Source of the DNA: Verrucomicrobiaceae bacterium
GTDB lineage: Bacteria; Verrucomicrobiota; Verrucomicrobiia; Verrucomicrobiales; Verrucomicrobiaceae
Length of the DNA: 64,000 nt
Reading direction: 5' to 3'
Assembly (NCBI GenBank): GCA_027490195.1
Contig: JAIXYN010000028.1
Coordinates: 1-64,000, forward strand
In this document: one piece after another, positions 1-11,241 of the stretch
How the letters are laid out: every line of letters begins with the position of its first letter
Position numbering within the stretch: position 1 is the stretch's first letter
The notes under the pieces: model-generated
The model's input: the letters and a program-made list of their open reading frames with translations, nothing else
Databases searched by the model: none
Told to the model about the DNA's origin: nothing
Translations under genes and position numbers: made by a program

Positions 1-1
1 C

Positions 2-91
2 CGCATGGCTTATGGCTACCGTGACGTCGAGTTCCTCCACCTGCGCATCTACGCACTCCACGAGTCAAAACACATACTCACTGGCACCTGA
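2..91 (+). pseudogene. 3' end of a transposase gene, cut by the window edge
   Basis: An open frame enters from the left edge and stops with TGA at 89-91. The 29 visible residues include MAYGYRDVEFLHLRIYALHE. A short tail with aromatic and basic residues around GYRD and HLRIYAL resembles the C-terminus of ISL3-type transposases. No catalytic residue lies inside the window, so I cannot say whether the gene is intact. The next 120 bases to the DUF1501 stop codon hold nothing I recognise and no clear terminal inverted repeat. The frame could instead end an unrelated gene. Confidence 0.45.
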
Positions 92-212
92 TTACCGCAC
101 CAACTTCTCGGATGAACCGGATTTGGTCTGGTGTCAGCATTCAGCCCGATCCAAGCCAATGCCTGACGAAAAGGCAAGAAAAGCCTTTGTCGCATTCAAA
201 ATAGTACGGCTG

Positions 213-1664
213 TTACACCAGCAGATCCTTCACTACGTGGCCGTGGATGTCGGTGAGGCGATAATCGCGGCCTTGGAAGCGATACGTCAGACGCTCGTGA
301 TCGAAGCCGAGGAGGTGCATGACGGTGGCCTGGAAATCGTGCACGTGGACTTTGTTTTCGGCGACGCTGAACCCGAGCTCGTCGGTGCTGCCGTACTCGA
401 AGCCGCCCTTCACGCCGCCGCCGGCCATGAAGAGTGAGAAGCAGTCGGGGTAGTGATCGCGGCCGAGCACCTTGCTGGCGGCGGTGCGGCCTTCGCGGAA
501 GGGGGTGCGGCCGAACTCACCGCCCCAGATGACGAGGGTATCGTCCAGCAGGCCACGCTGCTTGAGATCTTTGATGAGCGCGGCCACGGGCTTGTCGGTC
601 GCTGCCATTTTGGCGGTGAGACCGGTGGTGATGCCCGTGCCTTCGCTGGTGCCGTGAAAGTCCCAGCCCCAGTCGAAGAGATTCACAAAACGAACGCCTT
701 TTTCAATGAGACGGCGAGCGAGGAGGCAGTTGTTGGCAAAGCTGGCCTCACCGGGTTTTGCGCCGTAGGCTTCAATGACTTCCTTCGGCTCCTTCGAGAT
801 GTCCATGACATCGGGTACGCTGGTCTGCATGCGAAAGGCGAGTTCGTACTGGGCCATGCGCGTGACGGTCTCGGGATGGCCGAATTCGGCGACCTGCTGC
901 TGATTGAGATCTTGCAGGGTATCCAGTGTCTTGCGGCGCATGGCGCGGTTCATGCCAGCGGGGTCGCTCACAAAGAGAACGGGGTCGCCCTTGCTGCGGC
1001 ATTGCACGCCTTGATACACGCTGGGGATGAAGCCGCTGCCCCAGCAGCCCTGGCCGCCACTGGGCTGCGTGCCGCTGGAGATGAGTGCGACGAAGCCCGG
1101 CAGATCCTGATTCTCCGTGCCAAGGCCATACGTGGCCCAAGAACCCAAGGAGGGACGGCCCTGCCGCGCATGACCGGTGAAGAGCAGCAGCTCCGCTGGC
1201 GCATGATTGAACTGATCCGTGTTCATGGAGCGGATCAGGCACATTTCATCGGCGATGGTGTGGAAGTTTGGGCAGGCATCGCTCATCGTGACCCCGCCTT
1301 TGCCATAGCGCCCAAAGGTACGCGGCGTGCCCATGAGCTTGGGCACCCCGGTGGTGAAGGCAAAGCGCCGGCCTTTGAGGATTGAGTCGGGGCAGTCCTG
1401 TCCGCTGCGTTTGACGAGTTCCGGTTTGTAATCAAACAGATCGAGGTGCGGTGGTGCTCCTGACATGTGCAGGTAAATCACGCGCTTGGCCTTCGGGGAA
1501 TACTGCGATTTCTTGGGCGCGAGCGGATTGTCCGAAGCCGCACTGGCTCCCGCGTTCTGCTTCATCGCATGCATGGCAATGGCCCCGAGGCTGAACTGCC
1601 CCGCGTTGCCAAGAAACTGGCGGCGCGTCTTGAGCTGAAGGGTGTCGTGAGTGATGGGGTTCAT
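213..1664 (-). CDS. DUF1501 family secreted protein (sulfatase-like fold)
   Basis: A 483-residue protein of the DUF1501 family, common in Planctomycetota and Verrucomicrobiota and predicted to adopt an alkaline-phosphatase/sulfatase-like fold. The ATG at 1664 is chosen because it places a twin-arginine motif (TRRQFLG) about 12 residues in, followed by a hydrophobic stretch; this predicts Tat export. Family-typical segments include YLHMSGAPPHLDLFDYKP, VIWGGEFGRTPF and GRDHYPDCFSLFMAGGG. It is the last gene of a minus-strand operon behind a cytochrome/DUF1549/DUF1553 gene, the usual pairing. In related genomes these pairs sit near sulfatases and glycan-degradation genes, but the substrate is unknown. 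The family call is firm; the function is not. Confidence 0.9.
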   Translation of the reverse strand: MNPITHDTLQLKTRRQFLGNAGQFSLGAIAMHAMKQNAGASAASDNPLAPKKSQYSPKAKRVIYLHMSGAPPHLDLFDYKPELVKRSGQDCPDSILKGRRFAFTTGVPKLMGTPRTFGRYGKGGVTMSDACPNFHTIADEMCLIRSMNTDQFNHAPAELLLFTGHARQGRPSLGSWATYGLGTENQDLPGFVALISSGTQPSGGQGCWGSGFIPSVYQGVQCRSKGDPVLFVSDPAGMNRAMRRKTLDTLQDLNQQQVAEFGHPETVTRMAQYELAFRMQTSVPDVMDISKEPKEVIEAYGAKPGEASFANNCLLARRLIEKGVRFVNLFDWGWDFHGTSEGTGITTGLTAKMAATDKPVAALIKDLKQRGLLDDTLVIWGGEFGRTPFREGRTAASKVLGRDHYPDCFSLFMAGGGVKGGFEYGSTDELGFSVAENKVHVHDFQATVMHLLGFDHERLTYRFQGRDYRLTDIHGHVVKDLLV

Positions 1665-1680
1665 GTGAATTGAATGAGCG

Positions 1681-1905
1681 TTATCGATTGGACAAAAATG
1701 CATAACCAGCTGCCACGAGCCCACCTGGGCCAACGATCCATGTGTGCCAGGTGCCGCCACCGATGGCAGCCAGCGTTCCAAAAATGCCAAAGATCAAAAG
1801 ATAGGCAAAACCAACTGCCCGCAGCACTGGGCGCTCCACTTGATTGGCTGCATTGAAGAAGCCAGCCGCCAGGCAAAGTCGGAGGATAAAAGTCGTCGTG
1901 GTCAT
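1681..1905 (-). CDS. Small two-to-three-helix membrane protein, unknown
   Basis: A 74-residue protein starting at ATG 1905, only 5 bases after the stop of the upstream cytochrome/DUF1553 gene and 16 bases before the DUF1501 start. It is therefore almost surely co-transcribed with both. Hydrophobic stretches run roughly over residues 5-20, 28-48 and 53-70, with glycine-rich turns (GIFGTLAAIGGG). I do not recognise a family. The position suggests a membrane accessory of the DUF1553/DUF1501 pair, which is inference from spacing only. It lacks cysteines or a lipobox. Confidence 0.65.
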   Translation of the reverse strand: MTTTTFILRLCLAAGFFNAANQVERPVLRAVGFAYLLIFGIFGTLAAIGGGTWHTWIVGPGGLVAAGYAFLSNR

Positions 1906-1910
1906 GGAAC

Positions 1911-4900
1911 TTAACGGCGCATCAAAAACTCATCCAGATTCATCACCACATTGGCGATGGTCGTCCATGCAGCGAGTTCGGCGATGTCGGCACCTTGGGG
2001 AGCCGGGCCGAGGGGATCGGTGGCCATCTTGGTGGCTTCTGCTGAGTCGGCGTGATAGGTGGTGAGTGTGTCATTGTAGAGCCCGGTCAATGAGGTGACC
2101 TCATGCGTGTTCGGGGCGCGTGAGAGGCAGAGTTTGAAGAGGAGGGCGAGACGCTCCGGCGTGGCCTTGGCTTCGGCTACGAGGCGGCGGGCCATGGCTT
2201 GGTTCGTTTCGATGAAGACAGGGTCATTGAGCGTCACGAAGGCCTGCAGCGGCGTGTTGGTACGGCTGCGGCGGATCATGCAGACTTCGCGGTTGCCAGC
2301 GTCAAAGGTGGTGAAGCTGGCGTAGGGGCTGTTGCGGCGCACTTCGGTGTAGAGGCTGCGGCGGTGCTTGTCCTCGCCCGCGCTGATAGTCCAGTCGTTG
2401 CTGCGGCCAAAGGCGGTGGAGAGGCCGAGATTTGGCGTCAGTGGGCGCACGGGTGGGCCGTACATTTTGGCGCTGAGCAGGCCGCTGACGGCGAGTGCTT
2501 GATCCCGCAGGAGTTCGCCGGTGGGACGGAAGCGTGGACCGCGCGCCAGGAGTCGGTTGTCGGGGTCGCGTTCATTGAGTTCCGGCGTGGTCTTGGTGCT
2601 CTGCTGATAGGCTTGGCTGGTGAGCAGCAGTTTGAGCATGTGCTTGATGTCCCAGCCGCTGTCCATGAGCTCGGCGGCTAGCCAGTCGAGCAACTCGGGA
2701 TGGAATGGCAGATCTCCCTGGCTGCCGAATTCCTCGCTGCTGCGTACGATGCCGGTGCCGAAGATGCTTTCCCACAGGCGGTTCACGGTCACGCGTGCGG
2801 TGAGCGGGTTGTCACGGCTGACGAGCCATTTGGCCATCGTGAGGCGGTTGCGTGGCGCATTGGCGGGAAGGGGATTGAAAACACTCGGTGTGGCTTCGGT
2901 GACTTCATCTCCCAGCGCCTGCCAGTTGCCACGCAGCTGGATTTTCGTCACGCGACGCTGCTTGGGATCGAGATCGCGCATGATCGGAACGGTAACCGGT
3001 TTGAGTGCGGCGAGTTCTTTGCTGGCGGCGGCAAGGCGTGTGCGCTCCGTGGCGGATGCTTTGGTAAAATTCCGCACGAAGTAATCCACCACGGTCTGCT
3101 GCTGCGCGGGTGTGCGTTTGTCCTTCGCCTGTGCGAGTGCGGCGACGACATTTTGCGGTACTTTGGTGACCTGCTGCACACGGGCATCTCCCGTGTAGCT
3201 GAGGCGGAAGCTGCCAAGGGTGTGCTGCTTGAACTCGCTGTTTTGTACGAGCGTGATGCGGAGCTTGGAGCCGGAGGGAACGACCACAGGAGATGCAGCC
3301 AGCAGGGTGAGTGTGTGCGGCTTGTCGGCGGCACCTGAGACGGCCCAGCCCTGATCCTTTTTGCTCTTCGGCTTCAACACGGAGGCGGCGGTGAAACCGT
3401 CCTGCTCGAAATCAGCCAGCGCGGTGGTGAAGCTCACGGCGACCGGGCCGCTGATGGCGAAGGCTTTGTCTTTCGCAGGTGCAGGGGTGGTCTCGCTCTT
3501 CCACAAAGTCTGGCGTTTGTCATCGAGCAGCACAACGCGGAAGCCATCGAGACGGCTGCCGGCGTTGCCATCCGTGCGGTTCCAGACGACGACGCGGTCC
3601 ACGGGTTTGGCTGCTTTCAGATCGACTTCCCACCAAGGATCATTGTCAGTGCCAGCGGTGTGGGCCACGCTGCTCTTCGCGTAGTTGCCCTCGGTATTGC
3701 CATCGATGGCGCGCTTGGCGGCGGCATCGGTGTACATGCTGCTTTGTGTGGCGACCCCGGCTGGCCCGATGTTTTCACTGCCGCTGAAGACCTGCACTTC
3801 GGCCAGTTGGAGCATCTTTTTTTCTCCTGGCAGTTCAATGCGTACGTAGCGCGCCTGTGGAGCCTGCCTGGCATCCGGTGGCACGACTTCCGCTTTGACG
3901 TCGGTGATGACGAAGTTACCGAAACCAGCGGTGGGAATCGTCTCGATGCGCAGCGCACTTAGTTTGTCGCCCGTGGCGGGCAGTTCGATGGTGTAGCTGT
4001 CTTTGTCGCTGTTTTTGGGGATCGAAACGGCACCGCCTGCGGCGATGGCGGCGGTTTGTTTGGACTGCGTAGTCACCTTGGCCGGCTGCGGTGTCTGCCA
4101 GCCGAGATCGCGGGCAAAGCCCTGGTCCCAGGCATCGAGACCGGCGAGCCATGCCGGGGCAGGGGAGGTGAACTTCTGCTCCAGAGCATCGATCTCCTTT
4201 TTCAAATTTGTGCGCTGCTGAATCAATTCCGCTGTATCGAAGCTGTGCAGCGGGACTTCGTCCTTTTTGTCGCTGTCGGCGCTTTGATTGAGGAAGGCGT
4301 AGAACTGAAAGTACTCGTTGATGGTGATGGGATCGAACTTGTGCGTGTGGCACTGGGCGCAGGCCATGGTGGTGCCCATCCAGACGGCGAAGGTGGTGTT
4401 CACGCGGTCGATGATGGCGGCGTTGCGGAATTCCTCGTCGTCGGTGCCGCCTTCATTTTGCGTCATCGTATTGCGATGAAACGCGGTGGCGATGAGCTGA
4501 TCGTCCGTTGGTTTGGGCAGCAGATCACCGGCGTTTTGCTCGATGGTGAACTGATCAAACGGCATGTTCGTGTTCAGCGCGCGCACGACCCAGTCGCGGT
4601 AGGCCCAGATCTCGCGCGGCTGGTCGCTTGGGTAGCCGGAGCTGTCCGCGTAGCGTGCGAGATCGAGCCACTGCCGCGCCCAATGTTCGCCGTAGGCGGG
4701 AAGGGAAAGGTAATGATCGACGATCTTGTCGTAGGGCTGCTTGGCCAGCGCATCGAGTTCTGCGAGCGTCGGCGGCAGTCCGGTGAGATCGAGAGCGACG
4801 CGGCGGATCAGGGTGGCGGTGTCGGCCTGTGGAGAGTACTTGAGACCTTCCTGAGTCAGGCGCTGCAGGAGGAAGGCGTCCACGGGCTGTTTGGAGCCTG

Positions 4901-5306
4901 CGGGAACGGCTGGCTTCACCACCTTCTCATAGCTCCAGTGCTTTCCCCAAGGCGCGCCTTGTTTGATCCACTCCGTCAGCAGCGCAATCTGCGCCGGAGA
5001 GATGGTCTTGTGTTGCTTCGGCGGCGGCATGACCTCTTCAGGGTCCTTGCTCACGATGCGTTCCAGGAGGGCGCTCTTTTCAGGATGCCCTGGAACCACG
5101 GCCGTGGTGCCGTCATTGTTCTTTTTGGCGCTGGTTTCGTCGTCGAGGCGCAGGCCGGCTTCGCGCTTTTTTTCATCAGGACCGTGACAGAAAAAGCAGT
5201 TCTCGCTCAGGATGGGACGGATCTCCTTGGAGAAATGGATGGGACGCGGTGCCGGCTGTGCAACGGCAGAGGCAACGAGTGGAAGAGTGATGAAGAGGCG
5301 AATCAC
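1911..5306 (-). CDS. Cytochrome c (PSCyt1)/DUF1549/DUF1553 secreted protein
   Basis: An 1131-residue protein with a signal peptide (about residues 1-17) and a haem-binding CxxCH motif at Cys37-Cys40-His41 in the Planctomycete-type cytochrome c domain. DUF1549 follows (about residues 135-345, containing WARQWLDLARYADS and CAQCHTHKFDPI). The middle holds a discoidin-like (F5/8 type C) carbohydrate-binding segment near residues 480-600. DUF1553 forms the C-terminal third (NRLWESIFGTGIV, LLRDQALAVSGLL, RRSLYTEVRR). A second CxxCH occurs in DUF1549 (CAQCH, about residue 315). The family is strongly tied to PVC bacteria and probably mediates extracytoplasmic electron transfer or polysaccharide handling; no reaction is established. 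It heads the operon with the 74-residue membrane protein and DUF1501. Confidence 0.92.
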   Translation of the reverse strand: MIRLFITLPLVASAVAQPAPRPIHFSKEIRPILSENCFFCHGPDEKKREAGLRLDDETSAKKNNDGTTAVVPGHPEKSALLERIVSKDPEEVMPPPKQHKTISPAQIALLTEWIKQGAPWGKHWSYEKVVKPAVPAGSKQPVDAFLLQRLTQEGLKYSPQADTATLIRRVALDLTGLPPTLAELDALAKQPYDKIVDHYLSLPAYGEHWARQWLDLARYADSSGYPSDQPREIWAYRDWVVRALNTNMPFDQFTIEQNAGDLLPKPTDDQLIATAFHRNTMTQNEGGTDDEEFRNAAIIDRVNTTFAVWMGTTMACAQCHTHKFDPITINEYFQFYAFLNQSADSDKKDEVPLHSFDTAELIQQRTNLKKEIDALEQKFTSPAPAWLAGLDAWDQGFARDLGWQTPQPAKVTTQSKQTAAIAAGGAVSIPKNSDKDSYTIELPATGDKLSALRIETIPTAGFGNFVITDVKAEVVPPDARQAPQARYVRIELPGEKKMLQLAEVQVFSGSENIGPAGVATQSSMYTDAAAKRAIDGNTEGNYAKSSVAHTAGTDNDPWWEVDLKAAKPVDRVVVWNRTDGNAGSRLDGFRVVLLDDKRQTLWKSETTPAPAKDKAFAISGPVAVSFTTALADFEQDGFTAASVLKPKSKKDQGWAVSGAADKPHTLTLLAASPVVVPSGSKLRITLVQNSEFKQHTLGSFRLSYTGDARVQQVTKVPQNVVAALAQAKDKRTPAQQQTVVDYFVRNFTKASATERTRLAAASKELAALKPVTVPIMRDLDPKQRRVTKIQLRGNWQALGDEVTEATPSVFNPLPANAPRNRLTMAKWLVSRDNPLTARVTVNRLWESIFGTGIVRSSEEFGSQGDLPFHPELLDWLAAELMDSGWDIKHMLKLLLTSQAYQQSTKTTPELNERDPDNRLLARGPRFRPTGELLRDQALAVSGLLSAKMYGPPVRPLTPNLGLSTAFGRSNDWTISAGEDKHRRSLYTEVRRNSPYASFTTFDAGNREVCMIRRSRTNTPLQAFVTLNDPVFIETNQAMARRLVAEAKATPERLALLFKLCLSRAPNTHEVTSLTGLYNDTLTTYHADSAEATKMATDPLGPAPQGADIAELAAWTTIANVVMNLDEFLMRR

Positions 5307-5413
5307 TTCTTAGATACGCTGGAGAATGACGGATCTTGACGCGGAGCGGCATTCTCCATGCGGGAAGCAGCGGTCTGGCAGCCTGGCTGCGGCGCGTCGG
5401 CAGCTTTTTCTGG

Positions 5414-5827
5414 TTATGGACTGTTGCTGCCGTCCTGGCGGTACTGCAGGAATGAATCGTTGAGCGCCAGAAATCGCATCGCCCCTTTGATCTCTGTGTC
5501 TTGGATGTTCGGGATTCTGAAGGTGCGCCCGCGAAAGGCCCCGGTGGCGGGGGCAATGCCATCTCGCAGGTTGGCAATGGTGGCCTGCTCGTCATTCGGC
5601 ACGATGAAGCTGGCTCCGGCTGCGGTGGCCATGGCGGCTATGCTGGCAATTTCCTGGGCATTGCGTTTGTCCTTTTGATCATCCGCAGCCTGATGGGTAC
5701 TGCCCAATGACATGACGGAGATGCTCATGATAAGGCCTAGGATCACAATGGTGACCAACAATTCCATCAAGCTCATTCCGGAGGTGGATGGACGTGATTT
5801 TTTGAAAATTGGGTCGGCGATTGTCAT
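5414..5827 (-). CDS. Type II secretion/type IV pilin-like prepilin
   Basis: A 137-residue protein with a class III prepilin leader: basic N-terminus, then the cleavage context G-MSLMELLVT with Glu five residues after the cleavage point, and a hydrophobic helix to about residue 42. The remainder is a short globular pseudopilin-like domain. The family role is as a minor pilin or pseudopilin processed and N-methylated by PilD-type peptidase. No other secretion or pilus gene is nearby, so it appears as an orphan, a common state in Verrucomicrobiota where such leaders are abundant. An AT-rich stretch upstream (5828-5895) probably holds its promoter. Confidence 0.8.
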   Translation of the reverse strand: MTIADPIFKKSRPSTSGMSLMELLVTIVILGLIMSISVMSLGSTHQAADDQKDKRNAQEIASIAAMATAAGASFIVPNDEQATIANLRDGIAPATGAFRGRTFRIPNIQDTEIKGAMRFLALNDSFLQYRQDGSNSP

Positions 5828-6030
5828 TTCACTCTAAATATTTCTAAAAATTGGATTATTTATAGTAAATTTACAAACATTTTTTATTACCATGGCTGCT
5901 GGCCTTTGGCGATCCACCTATGCAGATGGTTGATATTCAATCGGATGGGCTCTTAACCTGCCGGGCGAAGACAAACCCCGCCTTTACCTTCGGCGTCATC
6001 CCGCTACCATCCACGCTCTCTTTTCCAGCC
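5828..6030. promoter_or_regulatory. AT-rich divergent intergenic region between prepilin gene and alaS
   Basis: About 200 bases separate the divergent prepilin and alaS starts. Positions 5828-5895 are strikingly AT-rich compared with the GC-rich surroundings, so promoters for one or both genes are expected here. I could not assign confident -35/-10 boxes. An in-frame upstream ATG at 5920 would extend AlaS by 37 residues without family support. Confidence 0.4.
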
Positions 6031-8799
<2,769 letters not shown>

Positions 8800-8892
8800 T
8801 CTCGTTGATGTGCCTCACGGCACCGCATGCCTAGCCTGAATTTTTCACACTCACTGGGAATAGGTAAACAGTGTGTGGGACGCGTAATGTAG

Positions 8893-8942
8893 CTCGGTAT
8901 TATGATACCGAGTCGCGCCCTTCGCGGACTCGGTGCCCCGAG
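8893..8942. repeat. Cluster of three small palindromes
   Basis: Three stem-loops lie back to back: ctcggtat-tatg-ataccgag (8893-8912, eight-base stem), cgcg-ccctt-cgcg (8914-8926) and ctcgg-tgcc-ccgag (8929-8942). None is followed by a T-run, so an intergenic repeat is likelier than a terminator. It lies between alaS and the REP/RAYT cassette and has a different sequence from the REP elements there. Confidence 0.6.
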
Positions 8943-8995
8943 CAACATCGCCGGATGTCAACGTTTGGAGTGTGAGAAGTGCGGGCTAGCTCATG

Positions 8996-9081
8996 TATTG
9001 TAGTCCCGGCTTTAGCCGGTTCTGGGCGCGCGTTCTTGTAGCACCCGCTGTCCAGAACCGCTTAAAAGCGGGACTACAATA
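8996..9081. repeat. REP-type inverted pair (BIME-like), upstream copy
   Basis: An 86-base imperfect inverted repeat. The left arm begins tattgtagtcccggcttta and the right arm ends agcgggactacaata, each with an internal ccgg-tta/ccgg-like hairpin. A close relative lies at 9729-9811 on the other side of the REP-associated transposase gene, sharing tattgtagt, a central tagcacccgct and cagaaccg. Flanking a RAYT gene by its own palindromes is the classic arrangement in which the transposase recognises these hairpins. Confidence 0.85.
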
Positions 9082-9121
9082 CGGCCTTGCTTGACTTGGA
9101 CACTCGAGTTGAAATCAACCC

Positions 9122-9721
9122 ATGTATGCTTGGCGAAAATGGACGCAGGAGATGCGTGACGAGGTTCTGCGACGCCGCAAGCTGTTGAATCGTCCTTGGC
9201 ATGGGCCGCCGCATTTCACTGGCCAGCAGACAAGCCAGTATCTCATCACCGGGACATGTTACGAGCATGCCCCGATCATCGGTTCCTCAATGGAACGCAT
9301 GGATGACTTCGTGAAGCAGATGCAACACGCGTGCGAAGAACTCGGGGCAGTTGTTCACGCATGGTGCGTTCTTCCCAATCACTACCATTTGCTTGCTACT
9401 GCCTCAGACCTCCCGCCCCTCATCGCAAAGCTCGGCAAACTGCATGGCCGCATGTCCTTTGCCTGGAATGGAGAAGATGATGCACGTGGGCGTATCTGCT
9501 GGCATCGGGTGACTGACCGCGCGATGCGTAGTGAAGCCCACTTCTGGACAACCGTGAACTACGTCCATCACAATCCCGTAAAGCATGGTCATGCCTCCAA
9601 ATGGACCGACTGGCCATGGTCCAGCGCGCATGATTATTTGCGAGAAAAAGGTAGAGATGCAGCCACCCTCGCGTGGAAGGCCTATCCAATTCTCGACTAT
9701 GGTGCAAAATGGGACGACTGA
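9122..9721 (+). CDS. REP-associated tyrosine transposase (RAYT, Y1/HUH family)
   Basis: A 199-residue single-strand transposase of the IS200/Y1 superfamily. The HUH metal motif is seen as PNHYHLL (about residues 84-90). The RAYT C-terminal signature NYVHHNPVKHG followed by DWPWSS includes the probable catalytic tyrosine. RAYTs are domesticated relatives of IS200 transposases that bind and cleave REP hairpins. Here palindromic pairs sit 40 bases upstream and 7 bases downstream of the gene, matching that role. The frame is open and full length, so it may be active. GC content matches neighbours. Confidence 0.9.
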   Translation: MYAWRKWTQEMRDEVLRRRKLLNRPWHGPPHFTGQQTSQYLITGTCYEHAPIIGSSMERMDDFVKQMQHACEELGAVVHAWCVLPNHYHLLATASDLPPLIAKLGKLHGRMSFAWNGEDDARGRICWHRVTDRAMRSEAHFWTTVNYVHHNPVKHGHASKWTDWPWSSAHDYLREKGRDAATLAWKAYPILDYGAKWDD

Positions 9722-9728
9722 ATCTCAG

Positions 9729-9811
9729 TATTGTAGTACCGGCTTCAGCCGGTCCGGGCGAACGTCCACATAGCACCCGCTTTCCAGAACCGGCTAAAGC
9801 CGGGACTACAA
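9729..9811. repeat. REP-type inverted pair (BIME-like), downstream copy
   Basis: The partner of the 8996-9081 element. It reads tattgtagtaccggcttcag at the left and cggctaaagccgggacta near the right end, with the central tagcacccgct conserved. It begins right after the RAYT stop codon and ends about 28 bases before rsuA, so it may also affect rsuA transcript stability. Confidence 0.85.
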
Positions 9812-9839
9812 AACCCAGATTCCCCCTCCACCCACCCAC

Positions 9840-10535
9840 ATGCGCCGCCTCGATCAACTGCTCTCTGCCCTCGGTTACTGTTCACGCCGGGAGGCGATGG
9901 CCTTTGTCAAAGAGGGCCGGGTGAAGCTGGAGGGCGTGGTGGTGAAGCGTTCGGATCAGCGGGTGGATTCCGCGCTGATCACTGTGGATGACGAACCGCT
10001 GGAAGCACCGGATGGTTTGCTGGCGATGCTTCACAAGCCTGTGGGCTACTCATGCACCCACAGCGAGGAGGAAGGCCAGAACATCTATGAGCTGCTGCCC
10101 GCGCACTGGCCGGATCGCAATCCAGCGGTGACGAGCGTGGGCCGTCTCGACAAAGACACCAGCGGCCTCCTTCTCGTCACGGACATCGGCAGCCTCGTGC
10201 ATCGCTACACCTCGCCGAAATCGGACATCGAGAAGACCTATCTCGTGGAAGTGGATCGCGAACTCGATCCCGCGCTCATCGACATCTTTGCCAAAGGCGA
10301 TCTCATGCTCCGCAGCGAGGAGAGACCCTGCCTGCCCGCGACATTGGAAATCGTTTCCAGCCTGTCCGCTCGCCTCACGATCACGGAAGGCCGTTACCAT
10401 CAGGTACGCCGCATGTTTGCCAGCCAGGGCTGGCGCGTGGAAAATCTGCACCGTGAGCGCTTCGGCCCCTACACCCTCGGCGATTTGGCGGAAGGCGAGT
10501 GGCAGATGCTTTCGCTGGAACACGTGCCACGCTGA
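9840..10535 (+). CDS. rsuA: 16S rRNA pseudouridine(516) synthase RsuA
   Basis: A 231-residue protein, the same length as E. coli RsuA. An N-terminal S4 RNA-binding domain (MRRLDQLLSALGYCSRREA) is followed by the RsuA/RluB/E/F catalytic domain with GRLDKDTSGLLL, catalytic Asp104. The segments EKTYLV, FAKGDLML, LTITEGRYHQVRRMF and LHRERFG match RsuA more closely than the 23S-acting RluB. It would isomerise U516 of 16S rRNA during 30S assembly. Start is ATG 9840. RluE/RluF cannot be fully excluded. Confidence 0.88.
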   Translation: MRRLDQLLSALGYCSRREAMAFVKEGRVKLEGVVVKRSDQRVDSALITVDDEPLEAPDGLLAMLHKPVGYSCTHSEEEGQNIYELLPAHWPDRNPAVTSVGRLDKDTSGLLLVTDIGSLVHRYTSPKSDIEKTYLVEVDRELDPALIDIFAKGDLMLRSEERPCLPATLEIVSSLSARLTITEGRYHQVRRMFASQGWRVENLHRERFGPYTLGDLAEGEWQMLSLEHVPR

Positions 10536-10597
10536 GCACGTTCACGGCAGTCTTTAAATGAAGCACGCTTTTCTATGCGCGGATCCGCAGCGCGGAT

Positions 10598-10630
10598 AAA
10601 AAAACAGCACCCAAGAGACCTTGGGTGCTG
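10598..10630 (-). terminator. Rho-independent terminator of the minus-strand lipoprotein gene
   Basis: Read on the minus strand, a GC-rich hairpin (cagcacccaa...ttgggtgctg, about ten pairs, short loop) is followed directly by a run of seven T. It lies 31 bases downstream of the lipoprotein stop codon and faces rsuA, so it may work for the convergent transcript too. Confidence 0.85.
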
Positions 10631-10661
10631 CGTGAGAGTAGCTGGAGCTAGTGGCAACTGA

Positions 10662-11108
10662 TCAATGATGATGGCCGCCAAAGTAGCTGCGGCCGCCACC
10701 AAAGCCGCCAAACGGAGAGCAGCCAATGTTACTGGAAAAGCTGCGATTGCCGAATGGAGAACCACCGAAGCCACCACCAAAGGGCGACAGATTGTTGCTG
10801 CCTAGGAAAGGAGAGCTGTAGACGCTCCTGGTGTATCCAATGTTACCGAAGTTCCCAAAGGAACGGTGCGGGCTGGAGTAGCAGTTACGATTGTAGTTAC
10901 TATAAGCGTAGGGCCTGGAATAACCGCCATAGTAATTAACCGGTCCACCCAAGCCGAGCAGCGGGCTCGAATAGTAGCTGGTGTTGTAGCTGCGGCCATA
11001 ACCGCCGTACCCTCCGTAGCCATAGCCGGGATACCCGTACATGTCGCATGAGGAGAGTGATAGAGCGGCGAAGACTGCGCCGCACAGGAGAATGAGTTTC
11101 GTTTTCAT
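10662..11108 (-). CDS. Gly/Tyr/Ser-rich small lipoprotein
   Basis: A 148-residue protein with a clear lipoprotein signal: basic start MKTKLILL, hydrophobic core and lipobox LSSC at about residues 18-21. The mature part is low complexity, dominated by Gly, Tyr, Ser and Phe (GYPGYGYGGYGGYG, SPFGG repeats), with few charged residues and a GGHHH end. ATG 11108 is preferred because it starts the signal peptide cleanly. Function is unknown; the composition suggests an outer-surface, possibly disordered or adhesive protein, which is inference. A strong terminator follows. Confidence 0.8.
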   Translation of the reverse strand: MKTKLILLCGAVFAALSLSSCDMYGYPGYGYGGYGGYGRSYNTSYYSSPLLGLGGPVNYYGGYSRPYAYSNYNRNCYSSPHRSFGNFGNIGYTRSVYSSPFLGSNNLSPFGGGFGGSPFGNRSFSSNIGCSPFGGFGGGRSYFGGHHH

Positions 11109-11241
11109 GACAGTGGGTTTGACGTCCACACATGAGAACTATTCAGAAATAAATACAATTAACTTTAAAACCAACCATGGCCCGGTGTTGAACGCAGCCT
11201 GTAGCCGTGGATGTTGACCGCTTTTCCCAAGCCATTTTCAC

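Noticed and set aside
453-1385. Long plus-strand frame opposite the DUF1501 gene
   Set aside because: Its Ala/Gly/Glu/His-rich translation is the codon shadow of the DUF1501 gene, with no family motifs.
4056-5339. 427-codon plus-strand frame opposite the cytochrome/DUF1549 gene
   Set aside because: The minus strand carries unmistakable DUF1549/CxxCH motifs; the plus frame is typical GC-rich antisense.
5321-5357. ggagaatg...cattctcc inverted repeat after the prepilin gene as a terminator
   Set aside because: The loop is about 21 bases and no T-run follows on either strand.
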